Below, piece after piece: positions 7,688-14,924 of a DNA stretch of 37,762 nucleotides. Positions within the stretch are counted from its first letter, which is position 1; the number at the start of each line of letters is the position of its first letter. The notes below the pieces were generated by a model, which did not search any database, was not told the DNA's origin, and worked only from the letters and a program-made list of their open reading frames with translations. Both the position numbers and the translations under genes were made by a program. This stretch comes from Muribaculaceae bacterium (GTDB lineage: Bacteria > Bacteroidota > Bacteroidia > Bacteroidales > Muribaculaceae): contig JAIEAO010000012.1 of assembly GCA_029071345.1 (NCBI GenBank), positions 1 to 37,762 of the forward strand, read 5' to 3'.

Positions 7688-7747
7688 TGTTCTCTCAACA
7701 GCGAATAAATAGCTTTATCCCATTTACTTCATCCTTTATACTTCTTA

Positions 7748-7789
7748 CTCTACAATCCATAAGATGCTTGCATTTTATGGATTGTAGAG
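7748..7789 (-). terminator. 15-bp hairpin overlapping a stop codon
   Basis: Arms 7748-7762 and 7775-7789 are perfect complements (CTCTACAATCCATAA). The upstream arm is the last four codons plus stop (LYNP-stop) of the TPR gene. There is no T-run after it, so terminator activity is inferred from position only. Confidence 0.6.
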
Positions 7790-8044
7790 GTCCTTGTTGC
7801 GGTAGTCGAGGATGTCGGAGGCGGCACGCAGGGCGTGCTGCGCCGTGCTCTCGGGGTTGATGGCGATGGCGGCGAGGTAATCGTTGATGGCGAGCGATCG
7901 CTTGCCGGCTCCCCAATGCTTCATGCCGCGTGCGGTGAGGGCCTCATCATCGTCGGGGTGGAGGGAGATATATTTTGTAAGAGCTGTCACCGACTCTTCG
8001 TATGAAGCGGTGAGCAGGCTTTTCTTTAATTCGGCTAATGTCAT
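7775..8044 (-). CDS. small TPR-repeat protein
   Basis: A soluble 89-aa protein made almost wholly of tetratricopeptide-type helices: ESVTALTKYISLHPDDDEALTARG (quoted in part as YISLHPDDDEALTARG) and AINDYLAAIAINPES. Such pairs of antiparallel helices bind peptides or partner proteins. Start chosen at ATG 8044 (MTLAELKK), because the longer frame upstream only translates a heptamer array. It sits downstream of murI but 176 bp away, across repeats, so co-transcription is doubtful. Its stop codon lies inside a perfect hairpin. Partner unknown. Confidence 0.78.
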   Translation of the reverse strand: MTLAELKKSLLTASYEESVTALTKYISLHPDDDEALTARGMKHWGAGKRSLAINDYLAAIAINPESTAQHALRAASDILDYRNKDLYNP

Positions 8045-8079
8045 AATGATAAGTGATAAGTGATAAGTGATAAGTGAGA
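8045..8079. repeat. 7-nt periodic array (GATAAGT)
   Basis: Four tandem GATAAGT units lie immediately upstream of the TPR gene's ATG, leaving no room for a usual leader. Confidence 0.8.
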
Positions 8080-8138
8080 AGAACACCCAGAGACAAACAG
8101 TGTCCATAACTCCTAATTTCTAATTGCAGTCGGTCTAA

Positions 8139-8212
8139 GTGCCTCCGGCACCGCGCACCGGCCTTCGGCCGACATCCGCTCTTAGCCGACTTGCGATTAT
8201 TTTCATAATTCC
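8139..8212. repeat. copy of a three-copy hairpin repeat
   Basis: GTGCC-TCC-GGCAC (8139-8151), CGCGCACCGG, CGGCC-TTC-GGCCG (8159-8171), then ACATCCGCTCTTAGCCGACT and TGCGATTATTTTC. It aligns by eye with 35841-35908, and its second part with 25399-25444. Confidence 0.6.
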
Positions 8213-8220
8213 TAACTAAA

Positions 8221-9060
8221 CTAAAGGGTGATTCGCGAGGAGTGGATCGGGGTGTTCATGAAGAGGGATGCGAGGGGATCGAACCGCTCGGGGCTTTCGG
8301 TGGTGAGATATTCTACGGTGCCTCCACTGGTGCATCTTTCTGCCATCGAGGGGTGACGACGGAGGTAATCTTTAAGGCTTTCGGCCACCAATTCTCCCTG
8401 CGGGAGGATTCGGATATGCCCAGGGGTGTATTGTCTTATCTTTGGCAGAAGCAGGGGATAGTGGGTGCAGCCGAGGATGAGAGTGTCGATTTCCGGATCG
8501 GCCAGAAGGAGCTGATCGATATATTTTTTTACAAAATAATCGGCTCCGTCTCCGTTGAATTCACCGGTCTCTACGAGTGGCACCCACATCGGGCATTCCT
8601 GCTCGGTGATCTCCATGCCGGGGTAGATTTTCTGAATCTCCATCCGGTAGGAATGGCTTCGGACCGTGCCGGGAGTGGCGAGGAGTCCGATATGTCTTTT
8701 CTTCGACACTTTCCCGAGAATTTCCACTGTCGGGCGGATCACACCCAACACGCGGCGGTCAGGGTCGGAGATGGGGAGGAAATGCTGCTGGATGGTGCGC
8801 AGAGCCTTGGCCGAAGCGGTGTTGCAGGCCAAGATCACGAGGTGGCAACCGCGGCGGAAAAGTTCGTCGACAGCCTCGCGGGTGAAATCGTAGACAATAT
8901 CGAAACTGCGCGAACCGTAGGGGGCCCGGGCATTGTCGCCGAGATAGAGGTAATCATATTGCGGCAGGGCTTTGCGAATCTCGCGCAGGATGGTGAGTCC
9001 GCCATAGCCGGAGTCGAAAACTCCGATCGGGCCCGGTTGTGATGGATAATTTATCTCCAC
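8221..9060 (-). CDS. murI: glutamate racemase MurI
   Basis: Converts L-glutamate to D-glutamate for the peptidoglycan stem peptide; cytoplasmic, cofactor-independent. With the start used here it has 279 aa. The family landmarks are present: GPIGVFDSGYGG (Asp16), the first catalytic cysteine in LACNTAS (Cys79) and the second in GCTHYPLL (Cys198, His200). I chose GTG 9060 because an ATG at 9108 would place the start codon and 16 extra residues inside a hairpin that looks like the terminator of the upstream skp gene, and homologues have only about ten residues before PGPIGVFDSG. It is the last gene of the uppS-bamA-skp-skp-murI run. Confidence 0.95.
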   Translation of the reverse strand: MEINYPSQPGPIGVFDSGYGGLTILREIRKALPQYDYLYLGDNARAPYGSRSFDIVYDFTREAVDELFRRGCHLVILACNTASAKALRTIQQHFLPISDPDRRVLGVIRPTVEILGKVSKKRHIGLLATPGTVRSHSYRMEIQKIYPGMEITEQECPMWVPLVETGEFNGDGADYFVKKYIDQLLLADPEIDTLILGCTHYPLLLPKIRQYTPGHIRILPQGELVAESLKDYLRRHPSMAERCTSGGTVEYLTTESPERFDPLASLFMNTPIHSSRITL

Positions 9061-9078
9061 AGCAATGATGTGATACTG

Positions 9079-9111
9079 AAAATGCGAAGTCCGCAGGGAA
9101 CTTCGCATTTT
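9079..9111 (-). terminator. hairpin between skp and murI
   Basis: A perfect 12-bp stem (AAAATGCGAAGT with ACTTCGCATTTT) and a 9-nt loop, ending in four T on the minus strand. It lies 29 nt after the skp stop. It is probably an attenuating terminator, since murI has no obvious promoter of its own. Confidence 0.65.
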
Positions 9112-9139
9112 CTATTCAGTTGAATTTTATTTCCAAGTC

Positions 9140-9646
9140 TTATTTAAGTCCCAGTTTAGCTTTCACGAGAGTGGTGATATCCTCAACGGGTGAAGCGTAA
9201 TACATGATCTGGTCGGGACTGAAAGCCTGAATCATGCTGAAACCGTTTTCCTTTCCTACAGATTCGATAGCTTCCTTGATCTTGGTGGCGATAGGAGCCA
9301 TGAGGTTCTGCTGCTGCTGAGCCATATCCTGCTGAGCGCTGTTCTCGAAAGCCTGGATTTTCTGCTGATAGTCCATGATTTCGCGGGTTTTGCGCTCTTT
9401 GATTGCGGGGAGCTCATCTTCTTTCATCTGCTGAAGTTCATCGACCATGCGTTTGTATTCAGTCTCAAGGCGGGTGAACTCTTCCTGATATTTGTTGGAA
9501 ACTTCCTGAAGCTTGGTCTGAGCTTGAGTAGTCTCGGGCATTGCAGTGAAGATTGCGTTGGTGTCAACGATACCGAGTTTAACTGTCTGTGCGGATGCGA
9601 ACATAGGGAGCATGACCGCTACGGCGAGTAAGATTTTCTTTAACAT
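9140..9646 (-). CDS. OmpH/Skp-family periplasmic chaperone
   Basis: Exported 168-aa protein that should hold unfolded outer-membrane proteins on the way to the BAM complex. Signal peptide MLKKILLAVAVMLPMFASAQ. After the beta-rich start (VKLGIVDTNAIF) comes a long charged coiled coil (about residues 45-115, many Q, E and K), then a C-terminal part (KENGFSMIQAF) that closes the trimer body in Skp. It is the second of two tandem skp-like genes after bamA. It has its own good promoter at 9802-9832 and a leader of about 150 nt with hairpins, so it can be expressed separately from the bamA operon. Confidence 0.93.
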   Translation of the reverse strand: MLKKILLAVAVMLPMFASAQTVKLGIVDTNAIFTAMPETTQAQTKLQEVSNKYQEEFTRLETEYKRMVDELQQMKEDELPAIKERKTREIMDYQQKIQAFENSAQQDMAQQQQNLMAPIATKIKEAIESVGKENGFSMIQAFSPDQIMYYASPVEDITTLVKAKLGLK

Positions 9647-9755
9647 TTTATCTGATATAAGTTATTATTATTCTGTTTCGGGTTACGGTGCATTACCCAC
9701 ATACTCCCGACAGTAACGCCGACACTCTGTGGCGGCGTAAGAGAGATGCTTTTTA

Positions 9756-9774
9756 GCAGTCACGGAGTGACTGC
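9756..9774. repeat. 8-bp hairpin with GGA triloop
   Basis: GCAGTCAC-GGA-GTGACTGC lies in the leader of the second skp gene. A second imperfect stem (9717-9737, CGCC to GGCG) sits beside it. It belongs to the same triloop hairpin class as the intergenic elements. Confidence 0.6.
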
Positions 9775-9801
9775 GCTACTGCATTGCCGGGGATGCGGAT
9801 G

Positions 9802-9832
9802 CAAAATTAATCAATTTCAGTAGTTTTTCAAA
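9802..9832 (-). promoter_or_regulatory. promoter of the second skp gene
   Basis: Minus strand TTTG (9832-9829), 19 nt, TAATTTTG (9809-9802): full consensus. The transcript would start near 9795. Confidence 0.8.
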
Positions 9833-9897
9833 ATTAAGAAGCTGCTAAGATTCGTTATTTTGTGGCTGATACTACTAAAATCTGTTAAAACTGCCGA

Positions 9898-10413
9898 CTA
9901 TTTCGAGTATCCGAGTTTGGCAAGCACGTCATTGCTGACATCGATACGCGGAGAGGCGAAGACGATGCTTTGCGACGATGCGCGGTCGAAGATAGTCATG
10001 TAGCCTTTCTCTTCGGCTACTGCCTTGATGGCGTTATAGACATCTTCCTGAATCGGCTTGATGAGTGCCTGACGTTTTTTGTAGAGCTCTCCTTCAGGAC
10101 CGAAATACTGATAACGAAGATCTGTGGCTTCTTTCTCTTTGGCTACGATGGCCTCCTGACGTTTTTTCTTCTGGTCGTCGGTGAGAAACACCATGTCCGA
10201 CTGATAGTTCTTATACATCGTTTCGGCTTCCTTGGCCACTTCGTTGACCTCTTTCTCCCAACGCTGTGAAACCTGATTCAGCTGCTCGTTGGCCATCTCG
10301 TAAGAGGGGACGTTGCGGAGGATATATTCCATATCCACAAGTGCGAACTTCTGAGCTGACGCTCCTGCAATCCCTGCTACTGCAAGGACTATGGTCAGAA
10401 ATATCTTTTTCAT
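9898..10413 (-). CDS. OmpH/Skp-family periplasmic chaperone
   Basis: Exported 171-aa Skp-like chaperone, first of the tandem pair directly after bamA. The start at ATG 10413 gives a clean signal peptide (MKKIFLTIVLAVAGIAGASAQ). An upstream in-frame start would add eight charged residues before it and was not used. Then comes FALVDMEYILRNVPSYE, a lysine/glutamate-rich coiled coil (about residues 45-110), and the C-terminal motif EEKGYMTIFDRA. It is clearly diverged from its neighbour (different coiled-coil sequence and length), so the two are old paralogues that may form separate or mixed trimers. Confidence 0.93.
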   Translation of the reverse strand: MKKIFLTIVLAVAGIAGASAQKFALVDMEYILRNVPSYEMANEQLNQVSQRWEKEVNEVAKEAETMYKNYQSDMVFLTDDQKKKRQEAIVAKEKEATDLRYQYFGPEGELYKKRQALIKPIQEDVYNAIKAVAEEKGYMTIFDRASSQSIVFASPRIDVSNDVLAKLGYSK

Positions 10414-10568
10414 ATCTTCAAATTTTTGTCTTAACAAGTTAATGTTTGCGGTGTTGGCTTTCCCGGTTGCGCCCTGTAATACATCGTGGTGTTACCGGAA
10501 GCGCCGCTTTACTTATTAAGACATTTAGTAATTTCTATGGTTTATCCCGGTAGGGTTAATAATAGTTA

Positions 10569-10602
10569 AGAGCGATAAGTGATAAGAGATAAGTGATAAG
10601 AA
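10569..10602. repeat. 7-nt periodic array (AAGTGAT/AAGAGAT)
   Basis: Heptamers GATAAGT, GATAAGA, GATAAGT, GATAAGA in register between bamA and the first skp gene. Confidence 0.7.
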
Positions 10603-10611
10603 TAGCTGACC

Positions 10612-10651
10612 CTTACTTCTTACTTAATACTTCTTACTTAATGCTTAATGC
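10612..10651. repeat. 7-nt periodic array (CTTACTT/AATGCTT)
   Basis: Units CTTACTT, CTTACTT, AATACTT, CTTACTT, AATGCTT run into the bamA 3' hairpin, so the hairpin's left arm is built from array units. Confidence 0.7.
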
Positions 10652-10667
10652 GCAGCATTAAGCATTA
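10639..10667 (-). terminator. 13-bp hairpin overlapping the bamA stop codon
   Basis: Arms 10639-10651 and 10655-10667 pair perfectly (TAATGCTTAATGC with its complement) around the triloop GCA. The TAA stop of bamA is the first three bases of the stem. There is no T-run, so it may stabilise mRNA ends or attenuate rather than terminate. Confidence 0.6.
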
Positions 10668-13325
10668 GAATTCCTGACCGAGGATGAAGTGGATCTGAGA
10701 TCCGCCTCGTGTTCCCCACACTTTGTCGAAACCGTAAGCCCAGTCGATGCCGAGGTATCCGAGCATCGAGAGATATACACGCGCTCCGACGCCGGCACTG
10801 CGCTTGAGGTTGAAGGGAGCGAAGTCTTTTACATCGGTCCATGCATTACCGGCTTCGGCGAAGGCGATGGCATAAATCGTGGTGGAAGGCTGGAGCAGGA
10901 AGGGGAAGTGAAGCTCGAATGTGAACTTGCCGTAAGCGTAACCTTCATAGTAGTTCGGTGTGAACTGACCGTTTTCATAACCGCGCATCGAGATGGTCTC
11001 GGTGGCATAGGTGTAAGAGCCTGTCATACCGTCACCTCCGAAGTAGAATGTCTCGAACGGGGTTTTGAGATGCTTGTTGAATGATCCGATCAAACCGAAA
11101 TCAGCACGGGTCATGAGCACAAGGGTCCATTTGCCGTCGGGGTCGGTGAGCGGGGTGAAGGTCTTGCTCTTGAAGCGGAGTTTCCAATATTCGATCCAGC
11201 GATAAAGCTTGCTTCTTGCCGCTTCGCGGATTTCGGTGCTGACTGTGCTTGAGTTAGCCTCTTCCGACAGCTTGGCCCAGTTTCTTTTGCCGAAGAGCGA
11301 TGCCGGGGGAGTCATGGTCAGGTCGATGGAGAACTGCGAGCCGCGACGTGTATAGATCGGGTTGTCGATCGAGGTTCTTGAGAGAGTCAGACCCAGGGTG
11401 ATGGCGTTTGCCGTACCGTTGCGGAAATAATAGCTGAGGTAATCCCAGTTTTTGAGGTAATACCAACGGTAAGCCAACTGAGCCTGGAACTGGAAGTAGT
11501 CGTCAGGCCAGCTCAGACGCGTACCGAATCCTAAGCTTACGCCGGCAAGCTGAAGAATCTTGTTGGGGTCGTAAGCATTCTGGATGGCGTATGAGGAATA
11601 GTTGGTATAATTTGAATATTGGTTATACATCGCATATTGATATGCGTTGCTCCAAGTGTCGTTATAGAAGCTTGAGTTGATACCGGTGGCGCGGCTGTAA
11701 TCCACAGAAACCGACAGCGAGTTGGGGCGGTTTCCGCCGAGCCACGGGTCGAAGAATGAGATGTTATAGCTCTGATAATACTTGGCGTTGGTCTGAGCCG
11801 AGATTGAGAATGTCTGACCGTCGCCGCGCGGGATGATACCTTTGTAGGCACCGGGGTTGAAGAGGTTCTTCATCGAGAAGTTCGAGAACGACAGTGCCAC
11901 CTGGCCGGTGATACCGGTCTGTCCCCAACCGAACGAGAGCTGCACCTTGTCGTTGGCTTTCGATTCGAGATCGAACGTGATGTCGACGGTGCCGTCGTTG
12001 GGGTTGGGCTGCGGATCGATCTTCATGGTTTCGGGGTCGAAGTGTCCGCTGGCGGCGATTTCGCGCTGTGAGCGGATGATGTCGGCGCGGGAGAAGAGGT
12101 CGCCCGGGCGCACTCGGAGCTCACGACGGATAACCTTTTCGTAAAGCTGATCGTTACCATTGATTATCACGCGGTTGATGCGGGCCTGATCGCCTTCGTA
12201 GATGCGCATCTGCAGGGCGATGCTGTCGCCGTTGATCTGCTCCTCGATCGGAACGATGTTGGCGAACAGATAACCGTTGTCGGCATAAAGCGAGCTTACG
12301 GCATCCTCATCGGTGCTGAGTCGCTTGTTGAGTTGCTTCTGGTTGTAGACCTCGCCGGGATACATGCCAAGCATATTGTTGAGCAATTCGGTGGGATACA
12401 CCGTGTTGCCAACCCATGAGATGTCGCTGATATAGTATTTTTTTCCTTCGTCGACAGTAAGGAAAACGTCTACAGATTTGTCGTTGAACTGCGCCACGCT
12501 GTCGTGAGTGATTTTTGCGTCACGGTAACCGAGCTCGTTATATTTTTCGATAATACGGGCACGGTCGTCGGCAAAGTCGCGGTCCACGAATTTTTTCTGG
12601 CTGAAGAGCTTGAGAAGGTCGCTGTTCTCGTTGGTCTTCTTCATGGTGCGCTTGATCTTGCTGTCTGACAGCACCTCATTGCCGTCGATGTAGATCTTAT
12701 GAACCTTCACCTTGTTGTGCTTGTCGACATCGATGTTGAGGATGACCTGATTCTCTTTCGAGAGGTCGGGATGCTGCTGGATGTTTACGGCCGCATTCTT
12801 GAATCCTTTCTTGTCGTAATAATCTTTTACCACTTTCTTCACCTGCGAGATGATGTTGGGGGTGAGCTGCTGACCCTCCACCATTCCGAGTCGCTGCTCG
12901 ATGTCCTTCTTCTCACCTGATTTCACGTTTGAGAATGTGAGCTGCGACATGCGTGGCTGCTGGGCGAGTGCGATTTCGAGCCAGACCTTGTCGCCGGCGA
13001 TTTTGTCGACGTTGATCTGTACTTTCGAGTAGAGGCCCTGACGCCAGAAACGCTTGACGGCAGCGGTGATCTCGTCGCCCGGAATCTCCACGCGGTCGCC
13101 CACGGATAGGCCGGAGTATCCGATGATCAGGTAATCGTCTGCCGCGGGCACACCCGTGACGCGGATGTCGGCGATTTCGTAGGTCTTCGGGAGGGGCGAA
13201 TACACCACATCGGGGTTATATATCGTATCTACCGGTGCCTCAACCTTGATGTCGAGGGCAAAAGCTCCCGATGTGATACCGAGGCCGAGGAATAGTGTCA
13301 AAAGAGTCTTTTTCAGCTGTTTCAT
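10665..13325 (-). CDS. bamA: outer membrane protein assembly factor BamA
   Basis: Central Omp85 component of the BAM machine that folds and inserts beta-barrel proteins into the outer membrane. It has 886 aa, with a signal peptide (to about residue 23) and then tandem POTRA domains over roughly residues 50-440 (repeated patterns such as KVHKIYIDGNEVLSDSKIKR and ISDISWVGNTVYPTELL). The 16-strand barrel runs to the C-terminal aromatic residue (HFILGQEF). The barrel has Tyr- and Asn-rich segments typical of Bacteroidota. It lies between uppS and two skp genes, the usual neighbourhood, so delivery and insertion of outer-membrane proteins are encoded together. Confidence 0.97.
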   Translation of the reverse strand: MKQLKKTLLTLFLGLGITSGAFALDIKVEAPVDTIYNPDVVYSPLPKTYEIADIRVTGVPAADDYLIIGYSGLSVGDRVEIPGDEITAAVKRFWRQGLYSKVQINVDKIAGDKVWLEIALAQQPRMSQLTFSNVKSGEKKDIEQRLGMVEGQQLTPNIISQVKKVVKDYYDKKGFKNAAVNIQQHPDLSKENQVILNIDVDKHNKVKVHKIYIDGNEVLSDSKIKRTMKKTNENSDLLKLFSQKKFVDRDFADDRARIIEKYNELGYRDAKITHDSVAQFNDKSVDVFLTVDEGKKYYISDISWVGNTVYPTELLNNMLGMYPGEVYNQKQLNKRLSTDEDAVSSLYADNGYLFANIVPIEEQINGDSIALQMRIYEGDQARINRVIINGNDQLYEKVIRRELRVRPGDLFSRADIIRSQREIAASGHFDPETMKIDPQPNPNDGTVDITFDLESKANDKVQLSFGWGQTGITGQVALSFSNFSMKNLFNPGAYKGIIPRGDGQTFSISAQTNAKYYQSYNISFFDPWLGGNRPNSLSVSVDYSRATGINSSFYNDTWSNAYQYAMYNQYSNYTNYSSYAIQNAYDPNKILQLAGVSLGFGTRLSWPDDYFQFQAQLAYRWYYLKNWDYLSYYFRNGTANAITLGLTLSRTSIDNPIYTRRGSQFSIDLTMTPPASLFGKRNWAKLSEEANSSTVSTEIREAARSKLYRWIEYWKLRFKSKTFTPLTDPDGKWTLVLMTRADFGLIGSFNKHLKTPFETFYFGGDGMTGSYTYATETISMRGYENGQFTPNYYEGYAYGKFTFELHFPFLLQPSTTIYAIAFAEAGNAWTDVKDFAPFNLKRSAGVGARVYLSMLGYLGIDWAYGFDKVWGTRGGSQIHFILGQEF

Positions 13326-13456
13326 ATATGCTTGTAGGTCGTAGAGTCTGCGTTAAGCTCATATTTCTCCGGAGATTGTCGATCTCCGCTACGGCTGATG
13401 CCGCAGAATCTGCGTTCTGTAATTATTCAAAGTTTATGGAATGGTAATTCCGTTGT

Positions 13457-14215
13457 TTACTCTGCTTTCACCTGATCGGAGGTTTTTCCGAAGCGGCGTT
13501 CTCGCCTCTGATAGTCGATAAGGGCGTCGAGATAGACACTGTTGTCGAAATCGGGCCAGAGCACCGGGGTGAAGTAAAGTTCGCTATAGGCAATCTGCCA
13601 GAGGAGGAAGTTCGACACCCGTTCCTCTCCACCGGTGCGGATGAGCAGGTCGGGGTCGGGGATGTCGCGGGTGGAGAGTGATTCAGCCACAGTGTGTTCG
13701 TCAATCCGGTCGGGATTGATTTCACCGCGCATCGCTTTCTCCGCCAACTCGCGGACCGCGCGGGTTATCTCCCAGCGCGATGAATAGCTGAGGCAGAGCT
13801 GGAGGTTAAGGCCGGTGCAATGTGCGGTGGCTTTCACTCCGTCGTAGAGGCTTTGTTGCACATCTTCGGGCAAGCGATCGGTCTCGCCGAGAAGATGAAT
13901 CTTCACGTTGTTGGCAACCAGATCGGGAGTCTCGCGGCGGATAGTCCAGCCGATGAGGTTCATCAGCATATCTACCTCGGCCTGCGGACGATTCCAGTTC
14001 TCGGTGGAGAAAGCGTAGAGGGTGAGGTATTTGATACCAATGTCGGAAGAGAAGCGTGTGATGCGGGTGACGCTGTTGACGCCTTCGGCATGGCCGTCGC
14101 TGCGTTCGCGCGAACGCATACGCGCCCAGCGTCCGTTGCCGTCCATGATGATGGCCACATGCTGCGGTAACCTCGTGGGGTCAAGCTCTTTCAATCGTTT
14201 TTCTAAATCCTCCAT
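13457..14215 (-). CDS. uppS: isoprenyl transferase (undecaprenyl diphosphate synthase)
   Basis: Condenses isopentenyl diphosphate with farnesyl diphosphate to give the C55 lipid carrier for peptidoglycan and surface glycans. It has 252 aa, the usual size for the cis-prenyltransferase family. Motif HVAIIMDGNGRWA carries the catalytic Asp (residue 25), followed by HAEGVNSV, LTLYAFSTENWNRP and near the C-terminus DLLIRTGGEERVSNFLLWQ and SELYFTP. It starts at ATG 14215, only five bases after the stop of the DUF6089 gene, and bamA follows after 131 bp, so these genes are probably one transcript. Confidence 0.97.
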   Translation of the reverse strand: MEDLEKRLKELDPTRLPQHVAIIMDGNGRWARMRSRERSDGHAEGVNSVTRITRFSSDIGIKYLTLYAFSTENWNRPQAEVDMLMNLIGWTIRRETPDLVANNVKIHLLGETDRLPEDVQQSLYDGVKATAHCTGLNLQLCLSYSSRWEITRAVRELAEKAMRGEINPDRIDEHTVAESLSTRDIPDPDLLIRTGGEERVSNFLLWQIAYSELYFTPVLWPDFDNSVYLDALIDYQRRERRFGKTSDQVKAE

Positions 14216-14220
14216 GCGGA

Positions 14221-14916
14221 TCAGTCTTTATAGTTACAAACGGCACACCGTTTGCTGAATTCATAACTAATTGTCACGCTCATCGTGGAATACCAGTCGG
14301 TATTTTTCATGAATGAGCTTTTGATGCCATACGGGTCGCGCAGGGCTTCGCCGTCGAGCTTATCTGTGAAAGTTTTCTTCATCAGAAACTCGAAGCCGAT
14401 ATTCCAGCGTTCCGAGAGCTTATATTTCACGCCTGCGCCAAGCGGGATGTTCAATGCGGCTCCCATCTTTCCGTCTATGCTCCATGCGGTCACACCTATT
14501 CCGGCTGTGATGTAAGGAGATATGCGCTTCAGCTTACGGTAAGTCTCACCTTTGCCATAGTTGAAGAAGTTGAATTCCGCCATCTCTCCGAGTTCGTAGA
14601 AATTGGTGGAAAACTTGAACGTTTCCTCACCCGGGAAGACGTTGGTCATCTGCGATGAGTTGCCACTGAGGCTTCCGGTGTAGAAGTTGGTTTTAAGCGC
14701 CCACCGCGGGTTGATGATGTAGCGGAAAAGCACTTCCAGGTCCCAACCGGGATTTTTCCACAGATTGGCGGTGTTGGCATCCCCGAGATAACCGGTCATG
14801 CCTACGCCTCCACCCATATCAAAGCGGTAATCTTCCTGAGCGTTCACCCGCATGGGGAAGATTAAGGCTATGACGGCCAGCGATATAGCCGTGAATATGG
14901 TGGCAATCCTCTTCAC
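14221..14916 (-). CDS. DUF6089-family outer-membrane beta-barrel protein
   Basis: Predicted small outer-membrane barrel of 231 aa. Signal peptide (KRIATIFTAISLAVIALIFPMRVNA) then QEDYRFDMGGGVGMTGYLGD and alternating amphipathic strands up to MSVTISYEFSKR. The glycine-rich start with YLGD is typical of DUF6089 proteins, which I know from Bacteroidota beside uppS and bamA; their function is not established. Start chosen at GTG 14916, eight bases after the preceding stop. A longer frame would begin at TTG inside the upstream gene. The cysteine-containing end (KRCAVCNYKD) is unusual for a barrel. Confidence 0.85.
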   Translation of the reverse strand: MKRIATIFTAISLAVIALIFPMRVNAQEDYRFDMGGGVGMTGYLGDANTANLWKNPGWDLEVLFRYIINPRWALKTNFYTGSLSGNSSQMTNVFPGEETFKFSTNFYELGEMAEFNFFNYGKGETYRKLKRISPYITAGIGVTAWSIDGKMGAALNIPLGAGVKYKLSERWNIGFEFLMKKTFTDKLDGEALRDPYGIKSSFMKNTDWYSTMSVTISYEFSKRCAVCNYKD

Positions 14917-14924
14917 GTCTGCGA

